Assembly (NCBI RefSeq): GCF_001625305.1
Contig: NW_017804131.1
Coordinates: 1,819,674 to 1,883,673, forward strand
DNA from: Branchiostoma belcheri
Lineage: Eukaryota > Chordata > Leptocardii > Amphioxiformes > Branchiostomatidae
Direction of reading: 5' to 3'
Length of the DNA: 64,000 bases
Part shown: positions 48,203 through 60,118 of the stretch, piece after piece
How the letters are laid out: each line of letters opens with the position of its first letter
Position numbering within the stretch: the first letter of the stretch is position 1
Translations under genes and position numbers: made by a program
The notes under the pieces: model-generated
What the model saw: only the letters and a program-made list of their open reading frames with translations
What the model was told of the DNA's origin: nothing
The model's database searches: none

Positions 48203-48254
48203 CTGTGAGGAAACCCAATACCGTAGCGGCGGAAAAAGCCGGCATTAGGAACAT
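48203..48254 (-). CDS. Leader (signal peptide) exon of right-hand IgSF gene
   Basis: An ATG at 48254 on the minus strand opens 17 codons, M-F-L-M-P-A-F-S-A-A-T-V-L-G-F-L-T, plus one base before the donor GTAGGT (phase 1). Spliced to the V exon it continues G-I-S-L-A-Q-T-D, giving a textbook signal peptide with a hydrophobic core and cleavage after S-L-A. It is too short to stand out as an ORF; it was chosen for the phase match and for the quality of the joined signal sequence. The upstream sequence to about 48850 is GC-rich and is the likely 5' UTR and promoter. Confidence 0.8.
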
Positions 48255-48860
48255 GATGGAGTGGGTAAGACCTGGAGTCCAGTTCTGGAGAAAGGTCTGT
48301 GGGCGATTATCGCTACTCCAGGCAAGAGTGTGACCACGGACGGCCGGAGATCAAGTCTTCACAAGCGTAGTGGCCGGCGGAGCACCACTCAGCACTGCGG
48401 CCGCTGGAATTGCCTGGATAGGAAATGCGTGTGAACAGCACGGCGGAATCCTATTAGGATTCCAGTACACCAATGGTCTCTTCAATCATTCCAATTACCC
48501 CCAATGTAACGCCTTCAGGGGGAGACGTGGTGGAGGCATACCGGCGGTCGCTTGCGGTGAACCCGCTGTGGGATAGCTCTATTACCTTCGCCCTCTGCGT
48601 CGGATGTTCCTCCAGCATATCGATCCTTAATCCATGCACTCTATGATAAGCCCCTTTCTGCACAGTCGGTCCAAACGCCTGTCTGAAATGTTCTGAGGCG
48701 GAGTGAGAGGAAAATGAAACTGTCCGGGTCTGCCCGTGAGTCGTCGCTGGCGGAGACCTGTTCGTGACTGGCTTGTCATGCCAGACAGAGACGCGACTAC
48801 GGGGTGCCGGGTCCCCCGGGACGACAGCACGCCTGCGCTCTCTCTCCGCTCACCGAATGG
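48255..48860 (-). promoter_or_regulatory. CpG-rich upstream region of right-hand gene
   Basis: The 600 bp in front of the leader ATG are distinctly GC- and CpG-richer than the surroundings (GCGGCCGC near 48397, GACGGCCGG near 48340). No TATA box was seen at a fitting distance. Two overlapping open frames of about 68 codons (48370-48576 plus, 48454-48663 minus) are probably by-products of base composition. Confidence 0.4.
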
Positions 48861-51800
48861 CTCTAAACGTTACAAACAACTTCTAGCGTAGTGCCATCAT
48901 CTCGCCATGATTAATATTGGCAGTGGGAACAGTATTCTGCCAGAATATTAAGGGATTTCACGGGTAATTTAGCCTCACCGGGTAACTCTCACAGAATCCA
49001 GTCATATGAGAACCGAAATCGCAAATTAGCTCACACAAAAATGTAGCAAACTGAAATATTGGGCATCTCGGCTTGCACATTTGATGGATGGATGACTGCT
49101 TAATGTTGTGAATAACGCATTACCGTAAACGGTTGGAAGTCATCAGATCACCAGAGTGGCGCCCATTAATTTAAAGAATAAAAACACCGTGACCAATTAA
49201 GACATTGCATATGACTATTAAACACCCGTCGTACTACCACATATCGTACGTATACGTAGCATCTACTACCGGTAACCGTTTTGATCCGTTAGCTTAAGGT
49301 GTGAAGTGTTTGGTATGGGTAGTGAATAGAACGTGCTTAATGATAGGCACCTTTACAGAGTTGTGCCCTTCAATTTATCTCATTCACCGATGTGTAAAAC
49401 CCTCGGACGGCCGGGGAGTGGCTGGCAGCCTTCTCTGCAGGGTACTTTTCCTGTGGCATTTACAATTTAGCAGTTGTAGTTGGCTAATGGAATTTTAAAC
49501 AGATCTTTGCAATGTGCTAAAATCTTCAACAACATGCCATGCAAGCGAAATGATTGAAACTTTCCAATCAACAGGAATCAACTTCTAGCAAGTTAAAAGT
49601 ACTGGTCGAACAGTGAATCGACCAATTCTTTAACAAGCACGCATTTCCTGATAAATGTGACCATGAGAAACGGTTCGCGTTGTTTACTTGATAAGGCTAT
49701 TAATATTTCGTGTTTTATGAGGATAAACTTTTCCTCGATAACAAGGAAGATGCTGATACAGATATAATCCGATTTGACATCTTAATTTGCAGCCAGTATC
49801 CTGGGTAGTGGCCAATACGACCATATCAGTCTGCCTCAGTGATGGGCATCAGGAGTCCCGGAGAAGCAGGCCTGACTCCAGTCGACCATTAGCGAGACCT
49901 TGGAATCTGCTCCGCAGCCCTGCTGGGAGAGATAAGGGAATGGTTCTCGCGATATGTCGCCGATATCTGGCGATAAAGCCATTGACGGTCGAGCCTGTAT
50001 ATTCCAACGTCTCACAAAGTTACCCGTTCATAGCTGGGGAGATATTGGAATTGGAATCCAGGATTTCGGGAGATTTCTGGATGACGTGCCTTCCTTCTGT
50101 TCCTGCAGTTTCACGCTGTTGGAGAAGATGGCATCTATCGCCGGTGTAATAGAGACGTATGTTTACAACAAATGATTAGCCCGAGGCAAACAGCGGTACC
50201 GGATTCTTCTCATTCCGAACGCGCCTGAAGGAAAGACGAGGGGGACGAGGGAGAAATGAAATAGTTTCTGACACTCTCCTGTTTGCCAACAAGTGACAGG
50301 TGGGAGGTAAGCCTTCTCCCCCGGGAGACAGACAAGCGCTGGAGGTAGCTGCTCCCTTTTAGTGTTTGCGTGCTGGCGACGCATTTCGTAATGCCAGGGA
50401 GACTTGTAGTGCGGCGTGCGCCTTTTATGTATCCATGTGAAGTTGTCACACCCTCGGTGACAAACGCATTGCTAACACGTCCGCCGTAGGTGTCGCACGT
50501 AATGTAACAATTACATGGCTGTATGGAGATCTCTATAACACTGTAATAAAGTTACTGGGGTGTAATTTGATTATAACAATTTTCCCACTGCCATTAGAAC
50601 AATAAGCAGGGACACCACGCAGATACAAGAATAGACTTTTCCACGATGGATTCCTTAGAACTAGTCTATTTGACAGCAAGCTTGAAAAAAAGGTAAGATG
50701 ATGCACCGCACGTTTAACCATAGTGATTCATACAAATACTACGTGACTTGATGGCCAAATCGCAGTAATTTCTGTTACAAATGGTGAACATTTCTAAAGA
50801 CATTTCAAGTCTTTGTATAATAATATTTAACTGGTACTTTTCCCTTGGCGTAATAACGCTTAATATTAAGTTTAAATGTCCTTCACCTGAACGCCCTTTG
50901 TATGTATGTATTTATCTATAGCTAGTTCCATAAAAGCAGTACATATGTAGGTACAGGCGCTATCTGTAAAAATAAAACGGTTGCTTCTGATTCAATACCG
51001 TTTTACTACATGTCTGCCAGGCTAATTATCATTTTTACGAAATATATTACCCTAACATTGTCTACACTTAATGACAATAAGAGTCACGAGGCTTAACCTT
51101 ACATCAAAACAATAAAGGAGGGTTAAAAGCTATTGAATACTTACAGTGTAATAAAGTTTATTGCACTGTGTATACAAAGGCTTATTATCTACGCAACATT
51201 AATCCCTGACATTGAATCACGATCCATTTCACATTTGTTTTTGCTGTGATAAAGGCTGTTTGCCTCAGATGTGTGCCCTGAGGGGCAATCGACACCCATG
51301 TTACAGCGAGTTATCAATGTGTGCAATAAGCGCATAGAAAATTGATAATGTACCTATCAAATCCATGAAAAGCTGATTACGTCTTACGTATTAGGAGAAT
51401 TAGCGGTATATCCAGCGCCTATGGATCATTCGGGTCTGAGCCCGGATTGCTATTTTAGGCTGGGACCAGCGACTGTCAATATCCCACGTCCCCCGAGTCA
51501 TATGAAAATGAGCGGCACGTCGGACACGGATACCTGCACGTTAATACACATGCTGAATCCAAATCTTAAGCTCTCGACAAAACGCACGACACGCGTCTTC
51601 AGTATTGAGTCCCACAGTAAGGCATTAAAGATGTATTAAATCCTGCTTAATGCTGCTTGAATGCCTCTGAATGCACTAGATTCCTATCAACAACATCTGC
51701 TTCAGCAGATACACCCGGAGAAAAACGTACTTAAGTGGGTAGCAGCGTCGGTCACGTGGATCTTAAGAGGTCCTCGAACAAGTCCCACCATCTGGATGCC

Positions 51801-54800
51801 TGGGGAGGAGGACTTGTGAGGGGATATGAACAGTCATACATTCACGCCGCAAAATACGATTATAACCATACGGGTTTTAGCGTAATGGCAGGAATGGTAA
51901 CGTAAATAATGTCGGGATAAGACGGCTCCGTCCTCCAGTGAACCACTGATTGCGAGGGTTCCGTTACTAATTGGGTTAATTATGACCTCATGCAGCAGTT
52001 ATCTGGCTCTGAAAATCCCCGCGAGCCAAGAAGGATCGGACTAGCTGCAGGACAAAGTATCATACTTTTCACCTGCATTATAAAGGCATGTTGAAGTGCC
52101 GTGATCTGATTTAAACTATTACAAATGCATTAGATGCTTGCTAAAGCAAAAGTTTTAAGTGCTGGCGCCTTTGTCTTAGTCTGGAGGTAATGTAATTGGC
52201 CTGTCTGTCTTGTTGTCTGCGAGTCAAATGAACCACAAGAGAATCTATGTGGGTGTAGGAAATGTATGTGTTGACAGCACTCTACAGTATAATGCAACAG
52301 TTCCTTTGTGTGATGTCTCAATGCAATTAAGATGTTAAGTGAACTCGCCGGTACATTTACATATCAGGTAACAGTTATCAATCTTGCACTACTGTTGTGA
52401 TTACTTTTTTTCCACCAGGGGGCATCACCATCTAATGCACGTTATAGTGATCTCACGTATTTTCTGTAATAGACATATCCCATAGAGTAATGTGCAGAAT
52501 GATGAGAATACTAAATTAGACTGACATTGTCATGACTATAGTGATTGACTACGAAATGTGCCCCAGGCCAACTTTTTATTACATTTGTCCTTGCATCTCA
52601 CATCCGAGTCCCTACTTAATATTCTTTTTATCATTTTGAAAACTAAGTAAGGGAAGTGAAAGAACTTGTTTAAAGTTTTTGCAATGATATAAATCTTGAG
52701 ATGGCCTTTCCTGGTTTACCGTTATTTCGTATTTAATGAGAAGTCGTATCTTACTCAATCCTACGGTCTGTCATTTGTGTGTGACATTTTTGAAACCTTA
52801 TTTAAAACACGACCGTTTTATCAAGTTCCGGAAAATGCCACCGTACGAAATCACACAACGTGCCAATGTTGGTCGTAAATACCTCAGATGGGTACAAAGG
52901 GCTCCAGGCATGGGATTTGGTCTGACTTATGGCATTTACGGTTTTCTCGGAGGAGAATAGCCGGTTTTATCATGTGCTGGGCAGAGCGTATTTTCCCTGG
53001 GGAGTTCAGCCAACCGCACGGCTTTCAACAAGGGGCCAGCCGTTTGTCTAACAGCCAGGCACTTGAGCCTGGAGGGATTAAAGACTTAGGGTCCTAATTA
53101 CCGTGATAGATCGTACTTTGTAGTCTCGATATGAAATGATGTATGGTGTCTGACATGCACGTCGCCAAGTTCAAAGCCAGGCTGGTCCCAACTGCATGTG
53201 TACAGAGATCAAAGTGTGCAAAGATTTTGCATACCAATTTATATACTACGCACATTGTATGCACTTTCCAAGGAGAAATTTTTACGCCATTAACATGATC
53301 CCCTCGGTACGCAGATGAAGTGTGTTTTATATTAACAGCTCCACTGCCTTTCGGTTACATCCGCCTCGCGTGCTACCAACAAAACGCTCAGCGGGGCGTG
53401 TGCCAATGATTGCCTGGGAAAAGCCGCCACATGAAGGATGCAGCTTCGGGCCACCTGCTTTTGGTACAGACACGTACTTAGACAATGAAAAATGAGGGTG
53501 TTTGCAACGTAATCACGGTGATTTTCAGAGTACTCCCAGTGGATGAGACTGCGGGCACAGGCAATAGAATCCTGCATATCAGCAGAGGGCATATTTCGTG
53601 TAAATGTAGGTGGGAAAAAAGCAGGTAATTCAGTCACCGCGGATCAAAGTCGTTGCTGATCTCTATCACCCAGCAGTATCGTAAAATGAAAGTGAATGGC
53701 GGTAACGCCCTCAGTATGCTGAGTATGTCCCTCTGCAAAAGCGTGACTGAAATAAAGATGAAAGGCACAGCGGGGTGTCCACTTTCTTCTCCCCTTAAGT
53801 GGACAGAGTACTGCACATTTAATGGCCTTTATTCTACAGAATACAAAGGAAAGGCAGAAATGTTTTTATCAACCTATCGATTAGGGACTCATACCACGTA
53901 GTCATTGTTCTTCGTCAGTCGTCAGAGGAGAAGGTCGTCACTAGTATGACGACAATGTCAACCTTTACTGAATGATTAATGTATTTTCTCCAGTTTTAGA
54001 TTACAAAAATAATACCGGAACCAGAACTGTGACCATACGACCATCAAAAATAAAACCCAGTGATTGACATGTCACAGCGTGAGATTAAAAGGATGAAAAT
54101 TTTATTTCTTTTGTGGCGTGTATTTAGGACATATAATTTTTATGGCTTATTTAAAGGCTGTGTTCATTATTTATCAATGCATTATGCCAGGATGTAGCTG
54201 GTTATATTTTTTTAAACGTCAATTCAATGTTCAAGTGGGAGTAGACATTTTGGATTCTTGTGATTTTGAAAGTTCTGTCTCAAGGTCAAGATCGATTTCA
54301 TTGAAACTTCAGGCGTCACTGTAGTTACGGGTTCTATCGAGCAAAAACACAGATAAGTATAGACTTAATATTCTCCTTGCTGACCGTTTGTCGCGTTCGG
54401 CTATATGGCCATTGCATGGATTAATTTTTGCCTGATTTTGAGTTACCCTCTGACAGTGGTCAACATGCCGAAAAGGGCAAATATGTGTGTTGCCATGCCG
54501 GAACGTGGGTGGCAGATAACTATGAAGAGAGGAGACAAGGGAAGGCTCTGAGAAATACTATATGTGTAGTAAAAGTAGTTGGCAGTACACATATAGCGCA
54601 ATATAGGTAGGTATGAATTATTGTTTAACAAGGTTCATGATTGCATAATTTAAAAATGTAAGAAATCTTGTTTTTTGCCGCCTTGTTTTTTTCGCCCTAT
54701 AGCATTAGATTTTGAGTCTGCGGAGGATGTCATGCATAAAATTTACTTGCTGTGGCCTAGGGTATGTCTTTGTGAACGTAGGATAAATCGATGTGCCGAA

Positions 54801-55010
54801 CTATCTTGTAGATCTATATTAGGTACAGTGTTCCCATGTTTTATACTATTATATTGAGTGTTGCCAAACCTGTGAATCAACTGATACATGATCGGAAACA
54901 AGTTCAGAGAATGCAGCAAGTGCCATAAAGTATGTAAGGAACAATCAAAACACTGTGCACAAGTGAATGAAACTGATATAAGATGTGTCGAACTATCTTG
55001 TAGATCTGTT
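48861..55010. other. Gene-poor stretch
   Basis: No supported exon. A GC-richer block at 49.8-50.2 kb is open in two plus-strand frames (120 and 73 codons) without any recognisable domain. A tandem duplication begins at about 54790 (see its entry). The rest is ordinary AT-rich DNA. Confidence 0.4.
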
Positions 55011-55135
55011 TTAGGTACAATGTTCCATCATTATGTTGAGTGATGACATACATGTGAAGAGTAAAGAATCAACTGATACATGATCGAAAACAACTTCAGG
55101 GAATGCAGACAGTGACATAACGTATGTAGGGAAAT
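54790..55135. repeat. Tandem duplication, 192-bp unit, two copies
   Basis: GAACTATCTTGTAGATCT occurs at 54798 and 54990, and both copies share AATCAACTGATACATGATCG and GAATGCAG further on. The right copy is incomplete. Confidence 0.85.
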
Positions 55136-55283
55136 GGATTAAATTTTCGTCTCCAACGGCGGTAGATCTTTGCATAACTGAATGGATTGATTCCGTCATA
55201 GATGGGTGTTTGGCCGGCGGATGGGATGACAGTCTTAAGTCGGTATTTGGGTGAAGCATGTCCGTCTTATCTGCCTGTCCCAT
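55011..55283 (-). CDS. Hypothetical 90-codon ORF
   Basis: From ATG 55283 the frame is open for 90 codons (starts M-G-Q-A-D-K-T-D-M-L-H-P). No domain, signal peptide or membrane segment can be seen, and about half of it overlaps the 192-bp tandem duplication, which argues against a conserved gene. Its first 45 codons have protein-like codon use, so it might be a first exon. Evidence is weak. Confidence 0.2.
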   Translation of the reverse strand: MGQADKTDMLHPNTDLRLSSHPPAKHPSMTESIHSVMQRSTAVGDENLIHFPTYVMSLSAFPEVVFDHVSVDSLLFTCMSSLNIMMEHCT

Positions 55284-55576
55284 CGTCCCTGTTCCGGTAC
55301 AGATAACAACTCACCACGTACAATATGGAACCGCAGTCATTTAGTCGCCAAAGGCAGTCCTCAGGTCGATTTTATGTCCATCTAATGTGCCTGAATCAGC
55401 AGATAAAATCAAAGACTTGTTGCAAATTGTCTGTAATGGCATAGCGCTTCCATTTGTGGTCATTTATGAACATGTTCCGCGCTGTAACGTTACTTACAGT
55501 GTTCAGAATCATTTTTTAGAAAACGACTCAACGACCTAGCCTCCACCAGGCCTTTCTACGGAAATACGGATCGTAG

Positions 55577-55709
55577 AATTGGGCAAAAAAGAGAGTAAAA
55601 TTGGCCAAGGGAGTTCGGCCGCGGGGAAGTAGTTTCTTTCCCTCCGCGGCCAGTCAAGCCTACAAGGTGGTCAAACTCCCCTGGCAAATATTCTCCTACA
55701 TATTGCCAG
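55577..55709. repeat. Palindromic element or MITE fragment
   Basis: Nested inverted repeats: TTGGCCAAGGGAGTT pairs with AAACTCCCCTGGCAA, and inside them CGGCCGCGGGGAAG pairs with CTTTCCCTCCGCGGCC. The single strand would fold into a GC-rich hairpin. No target duplication was identified. Confidence 0.7.
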
Positions 55710-56179
55710 CGTAGTTAGTCTGATAGAGACTATCAACGACGTAGGTATTTCCAACGAAACGCCTTCGGCAAAAAAAATCCATAACAATAAACGAATAAAC
55801 CGAAATCACTCTATCCTTGAACTTCTGTCCTCATGAAATATGCTTTAAGGTGCGGTTGTATCGGACGATGTAGGACGATATCGTCGGTCAAATTACTGGA
55901 TTGGACTTCTTGTACCATGTCGACATGAAGACAGATGATGGCGGAGACGTAATTAGGTAGAATGGTTTCCGTCAGTCTGAAACGCTGCACTACCTGAGCC
56001 AGATATATTTAAAAACGTGACCCGGTAATGATATATCATTATAATCTCAGTGATGACAAAGTATTTTCTGGGAAAAGGAACATTACGCATTGACCGTTGC
56101 AGCTGCGAGGGTAACAATGGGATATGCGAGGCCTCCCTGCATCCAGAAATGGTAGCTGTGAAAAAAGTAGTTGGCGCAC

Positions 56180-56470
56180 CTGTATTTATATCTGAATAGC
56201 CGTTAGAACCGCCCTTTGCCTTAACACACCAGCTTTGCAGGCACGCGGCGCCGCGGCAGCTGGCTGAACGACTTGTTACACCTAAACCTTGAACATCTCT
56301 CAAATATTGTTTTAAGGTATCTAATGACAATGCCCCTACTGTACTTGGTGACAGCAAGTTCCACTCTGCCATAGTTCTAGGAAAGAATGAATTTTTCAAC
56401 ACCTCAATCCTAGGTTGATAACTCTGGTACTTAGCTTGACTATTTCTTGCAACCACAACCAGATCTGTGT
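56180..56470 (-). mobile_element. LINE 3' fragment (RT C-terminus)
   Basis: On the minus strand one frame reads V-A-R-N-S-Q-A-K-Y-Q-S-Y-Q-P-R and then S-F-F-P-R-T-M-A-E-W-N-L-L, the typical end of CR1/L2/Rex-type reverse-transcriptase ORFs (SFFPRTIxxWNxLP). The fragment begins inside this motif region and its 3' part contains GCCTGCAAAGCTGGTGTGTT followed by a short tail. It is heavily 5'-truncated. Confidence 0.8.
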
Positions 56471-57459
56471 ACTATAGTGGTACTGGGTATTACTGGGGCA
56501 GATGCTACGTACTTTGATTTATCCCAAACCGAGCTTCCCTCTCGCGTGCTCGATTGAGTGAGATGTGAAGCCATTAGGCTATGCCTTCAGGAACCTAATG
56601 GAACGAATTGGGTAACGACAAAAGCAGTCCATTGAAGCCTTTGAAGACATGAATTGGATTATTTTGTCTCGAGAAAGAGACAAATGGGCCGAGAATGTCT
56701 CCTTAGCAGTAACCATTCTTGAGGGAATTCGAAACGAAACAAACGCTACTTTCCAGGGATGAGATTTTCCGTGCGGTCCATTGTTACAGAATTGAGTTAG
56801 TCTGGAGTGAAGCTCATGCACTAAATGTCAAAAGTTGAGCCAGGATAAAAGGTGTCCTGATCACCCGAAGCACGGTATACCGTAGGGAACATGGGTGTTC
56901 ATTTTGTACCGGCTTTACCACTTCAGGGGATGGAATGGGGTTAGTTTATATTCACTCAGGCTCCCCGTTCTAGGTCAGGAAGATGGAGTAAGTGGATTTG
57001 TCTTTAGGATTAGGTTCCTTCGGTGTTCAGCTTCGTGAGGTGAGAGATCACACTGCTGTGTCTGACTGATAACCTCCTACATTTCCTTAATCTATCTGGT
57101 CCATGCCAGGATGTCATTCTGTTACACATCAAGAACAGGAATATGCCTGGTACACGTAGCTTATAAGATATCATGACATGTATTGCGATAAAATATAAAT
57201 TTCATATAGTTTATATATATAGAGATCTTGATAAATCTGTCAACTGGATTGATACAAGGTTTCATTAAATTCAGTTATCTTCATCAGTGAAGGAAAAGGA
57301 AACGTTCCAATAACTTCCATACATGTATTTGATATAGTTGTTTACAACTTTGCAGAGAAGTTGTATTGTATGACATATCAGCATGATGCAAAATAACAAC
57401 AACAAAAAATAAACCAGGAATATATTACCTTAACACGTGATTGTCTTAAATCTGTATCA

Positions 57460-57702
57460 CACAAATCATAACACAATAACATTTTCAAAGGAAGTGCATA
57501 ATGTTTACCTTCGCAGACGTCTGCTCTATCTAATTATCCTTACCCAAACGCATTCATATACACGAATATGGTGACAGGAGTCTAAATCCCTCCTGCTATA
57601 AAATTGCAACAAGATGTAACCCAACACTAGTTACCATGGTGACAGACGGAAGAAGAAGAAACTGAGCAATAACAATATGTTTTCCTTCGGTAAACATAAA
57701 AA
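57460..57702 (+). repeat. Interspersed repeat family X, copy 3
   Basis: Contains TAACATTTTCAAAGGAAGTG, GACAGGAGTCTAAATCC, CTGCTATAAAATTGCAACA, GGAAGAAGAAGAAACTGAGC and TTTTCCTTCGGTAAACAT, matching the copies at 28992 (inverted) and 35440. Confidence 0.75.
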
Positions 57703-60118
57703 CCTAGTAGTCAGAAAACTGCTGACAATATTTTTCACCCCGCATCTACATGATGACAGAGTAGAGGCGAGTGTAGAATGGATAATCAGTAAAACTACAC
57801 CGTTACCAATTACCCTCTCCGTGCCCACATTGGCCCTAACGGTGACATACATCATATTGCAAACATGGCTTGATGGCACCGCACAAAGTGATTTGAAGGT
57901 GACCCTGTCGAAGATTTCCCTCTCTTTGAAAACCTCGCCCAAAAGTCACTTTATCCCCCGCCGCGACTTCAATTGCAGGATATCCGGAATAGCAGTACCC
58001 CATTTGTAAAGTTCAAGGGAGGTAAAACAGCTGCGGTGCTTTGATAGCACAGTAAAGAAAAGAAGTAAAGAAAGATGAAACATCGAAATAACGGAAGGCG
58101 TAGTGATTGTCGCAAAGACTGTCAGTCGGAAAAATCCCCTGAAAACGTCCATATCCATCCTCCACATCAATAAGTACGTGTATCTATATGTATAATCAAT
58201 GAATATTCCACTTTCGCATCCCCGAATGCGAAATTGTGTTTTCAATCTAAATATAACGTAAACTACTTATGCGAGGGAACGGTAGTGGTTGAGTGCAGAT
58301 ATTGAATAAAAGAAACCCAAATGGAACTTAAAGTACACATGTATATGCTAAGAATATGAGTTATCTCAGAGATACCACAAAGGAACGAATCGGCAAATCC
58401 AAAAATGATCGTGTACATCACGAATGATTTTTTTGAAAAGGGCACGTTTACCGTTGATCCACAGACGACAAATCCTCTTCATTACAGAATCCTCCTCCTA
58501 TTCTGAAGTTATGATCCAGTAAGAACTATTCCTACTATCCCATTACCCACGACAATAACGGTTATTCGTCTTATTGTGGTCTTTGGAAAGTGACCGAATG
58601 AAAACCGACAATTTAGTCCGCAGGGGATACCGCTACAGTATCTTTATGCCAAAACTCATTCGTCCATCAAGTAGAAAAATAATGGCTAAAGAAACGGACC
58701 GTTTATTATTCATTGTAACGTCGGGTATAATCATAGCTAGTGGACGGAGAAAAAAGTCCTCGGCTCTGTAAGTATGGGTGGGTATGAAACTATAGGAAAT
58801 CAGCATGCATGTCACGCTGACTTATTTTTCTTGTATTCAATGTGTAAAAAGCACATCGTATCAAAACGTATCCGTAAACATCGTACAAGAAAGATAATTT
58901 GAGGTAAGGCACGAAGCACTGAGCTATTTCAATAAACAATTACATTCCATTGATACCTCACAGGGTAAGTTGACGTGGAGACTGATTTTCCAATTTACTA
59001 TGGGATATTGAACCATATGTGGCTTCTTACAAGCATTTGTTACGGGAGGAATGCAGAACTGCAATTACAGTGCATTCAGTTGCAACACCACAGCTGGACT
59101 TAGTCTGTCAAACGGCCACATGCAGTCTTAATTCCGCATCCTTACGGAATGGACGGCACCAGGTGTTCAAGTGTAACTTCCAGTAATTGGATATTCCGGG
59201 AAGTTTCCGTGATTCTGATTGATGAATTAGGGATGTCTTGTATCGAATGATTTATTGCGCGGAACGGGAAATTGAAAAATGGAAAAATCTGAGGTTATGA
59301 CCTGATTACAGCGTCGTGTTTCCGTCAGCATGTAGACATGATAAACGTTTGGGACATCTGAACAATACAGTATTATCTGCCGTATGTGTTACGAATAGAA
59401 TATGTAAGTTGAGCTTTGAGTTCCTGGTTTTCTTATTTCCGTAATAATTTCCGCAAAAAATCTACGAATCCCTTGAGTGTTCATTGTCTGGCTCCATGTT
59501 TGTCACGCTTTTCAACCACAACATGTTTCTTCTACTATAATATACGCCATAAAAACCTTGTCATGCTCTGGTAGCTTTTTTCATCATGCCTGAGGAGTCG
59601 AAACTTTGACTAACCATGGCTGAACGTGGCGAATGAAATTGCTTTAATGAACTCGAACCGACATAAAATGATTGCAGATTCAAGTACCATCCACTGAGAC
59701 CACAGAGCTGTCCTACTGCCTTTAACGTAATATATTTTACCTGTCTTTTTAAATTGGTTCTTCTGACAAAAACTTTACAAGAATCGCGGCGACTAATAGC
59801 CGACGCTGTATTGTGGACATATGACACATGGACAGACCAGTTATCATAGCTTTGCAAAGAATACACGTAGGCATCCTTCATTAAAATGATACACTTAAAC
59901 AGTAGAACTAATTAAGTAAAGTCCAGAGGGGCCTCAACCGTTTCCCTACGCGAAGATGCTCCAGGTATACTCCGCCCATAAGTGCCTATGATGTCCCTTT
60001 TCAATAAAGCAGTGTTCATGATTCATATATCATGGGATAAGCAGATGAGAAACTAAAAAGAAAAACAGAAGTATTCGAATAATCTGATTTCTATGCGGAT
60101 GCCATAAAGCGTACGTTA

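Larger units (their letters stand above)
23606..48254 (-). other. Right-hand gene: IgSF receptor with cytoplasmic SH3 domain
   Basis: Eight exons join on the minus strand with every intron in phase 1: 48254-48203, 42213-41863, 38996-38703, 34816-34538, 32697-32470, 31745-31662, 26242-26060 and (candidate) 23766-23606. Introns are 5989, 2866, 3886, 1840, 724, 5419 and 2293 nt. The predicted protein is a type I membrane receptor: signal peptide, cysteine-less V domain, two canonical Ig domains, transmembrane helix, basic stop-transfer, YxxM, proline-rich linker, SH3, tail. Phase-1 Ig exons are the rule in chordate IgSF genes. An SH3 domain in the same chain as an Ig receptor is very unusual. 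A role in cell recognition or innate immunity is inference only. Confidence 0.85.

Noticed and set aside
48370-48663. Overlapping 68- and 69-codon frames in front of the right-hand gene
   Set aside because: They lie in the CpG-rich putative promoter/5' UTR and oppose each other; neither shows a motif.
50108-50156. Plus-strand micro-exon-like segment between CTTCTGTTCCTGCAG and GTATGT
   Set aside because: Good splice motifs but only 49 nt with no neighbouring exon to support it; such pairs arise by chance.
59561-59881. Minus-strand 106-codon frame ending S-G-M-M-K-K-A-T-R-A
   Set aside because: No domain and no convincing exon boundaries; it could not be separated from chance.
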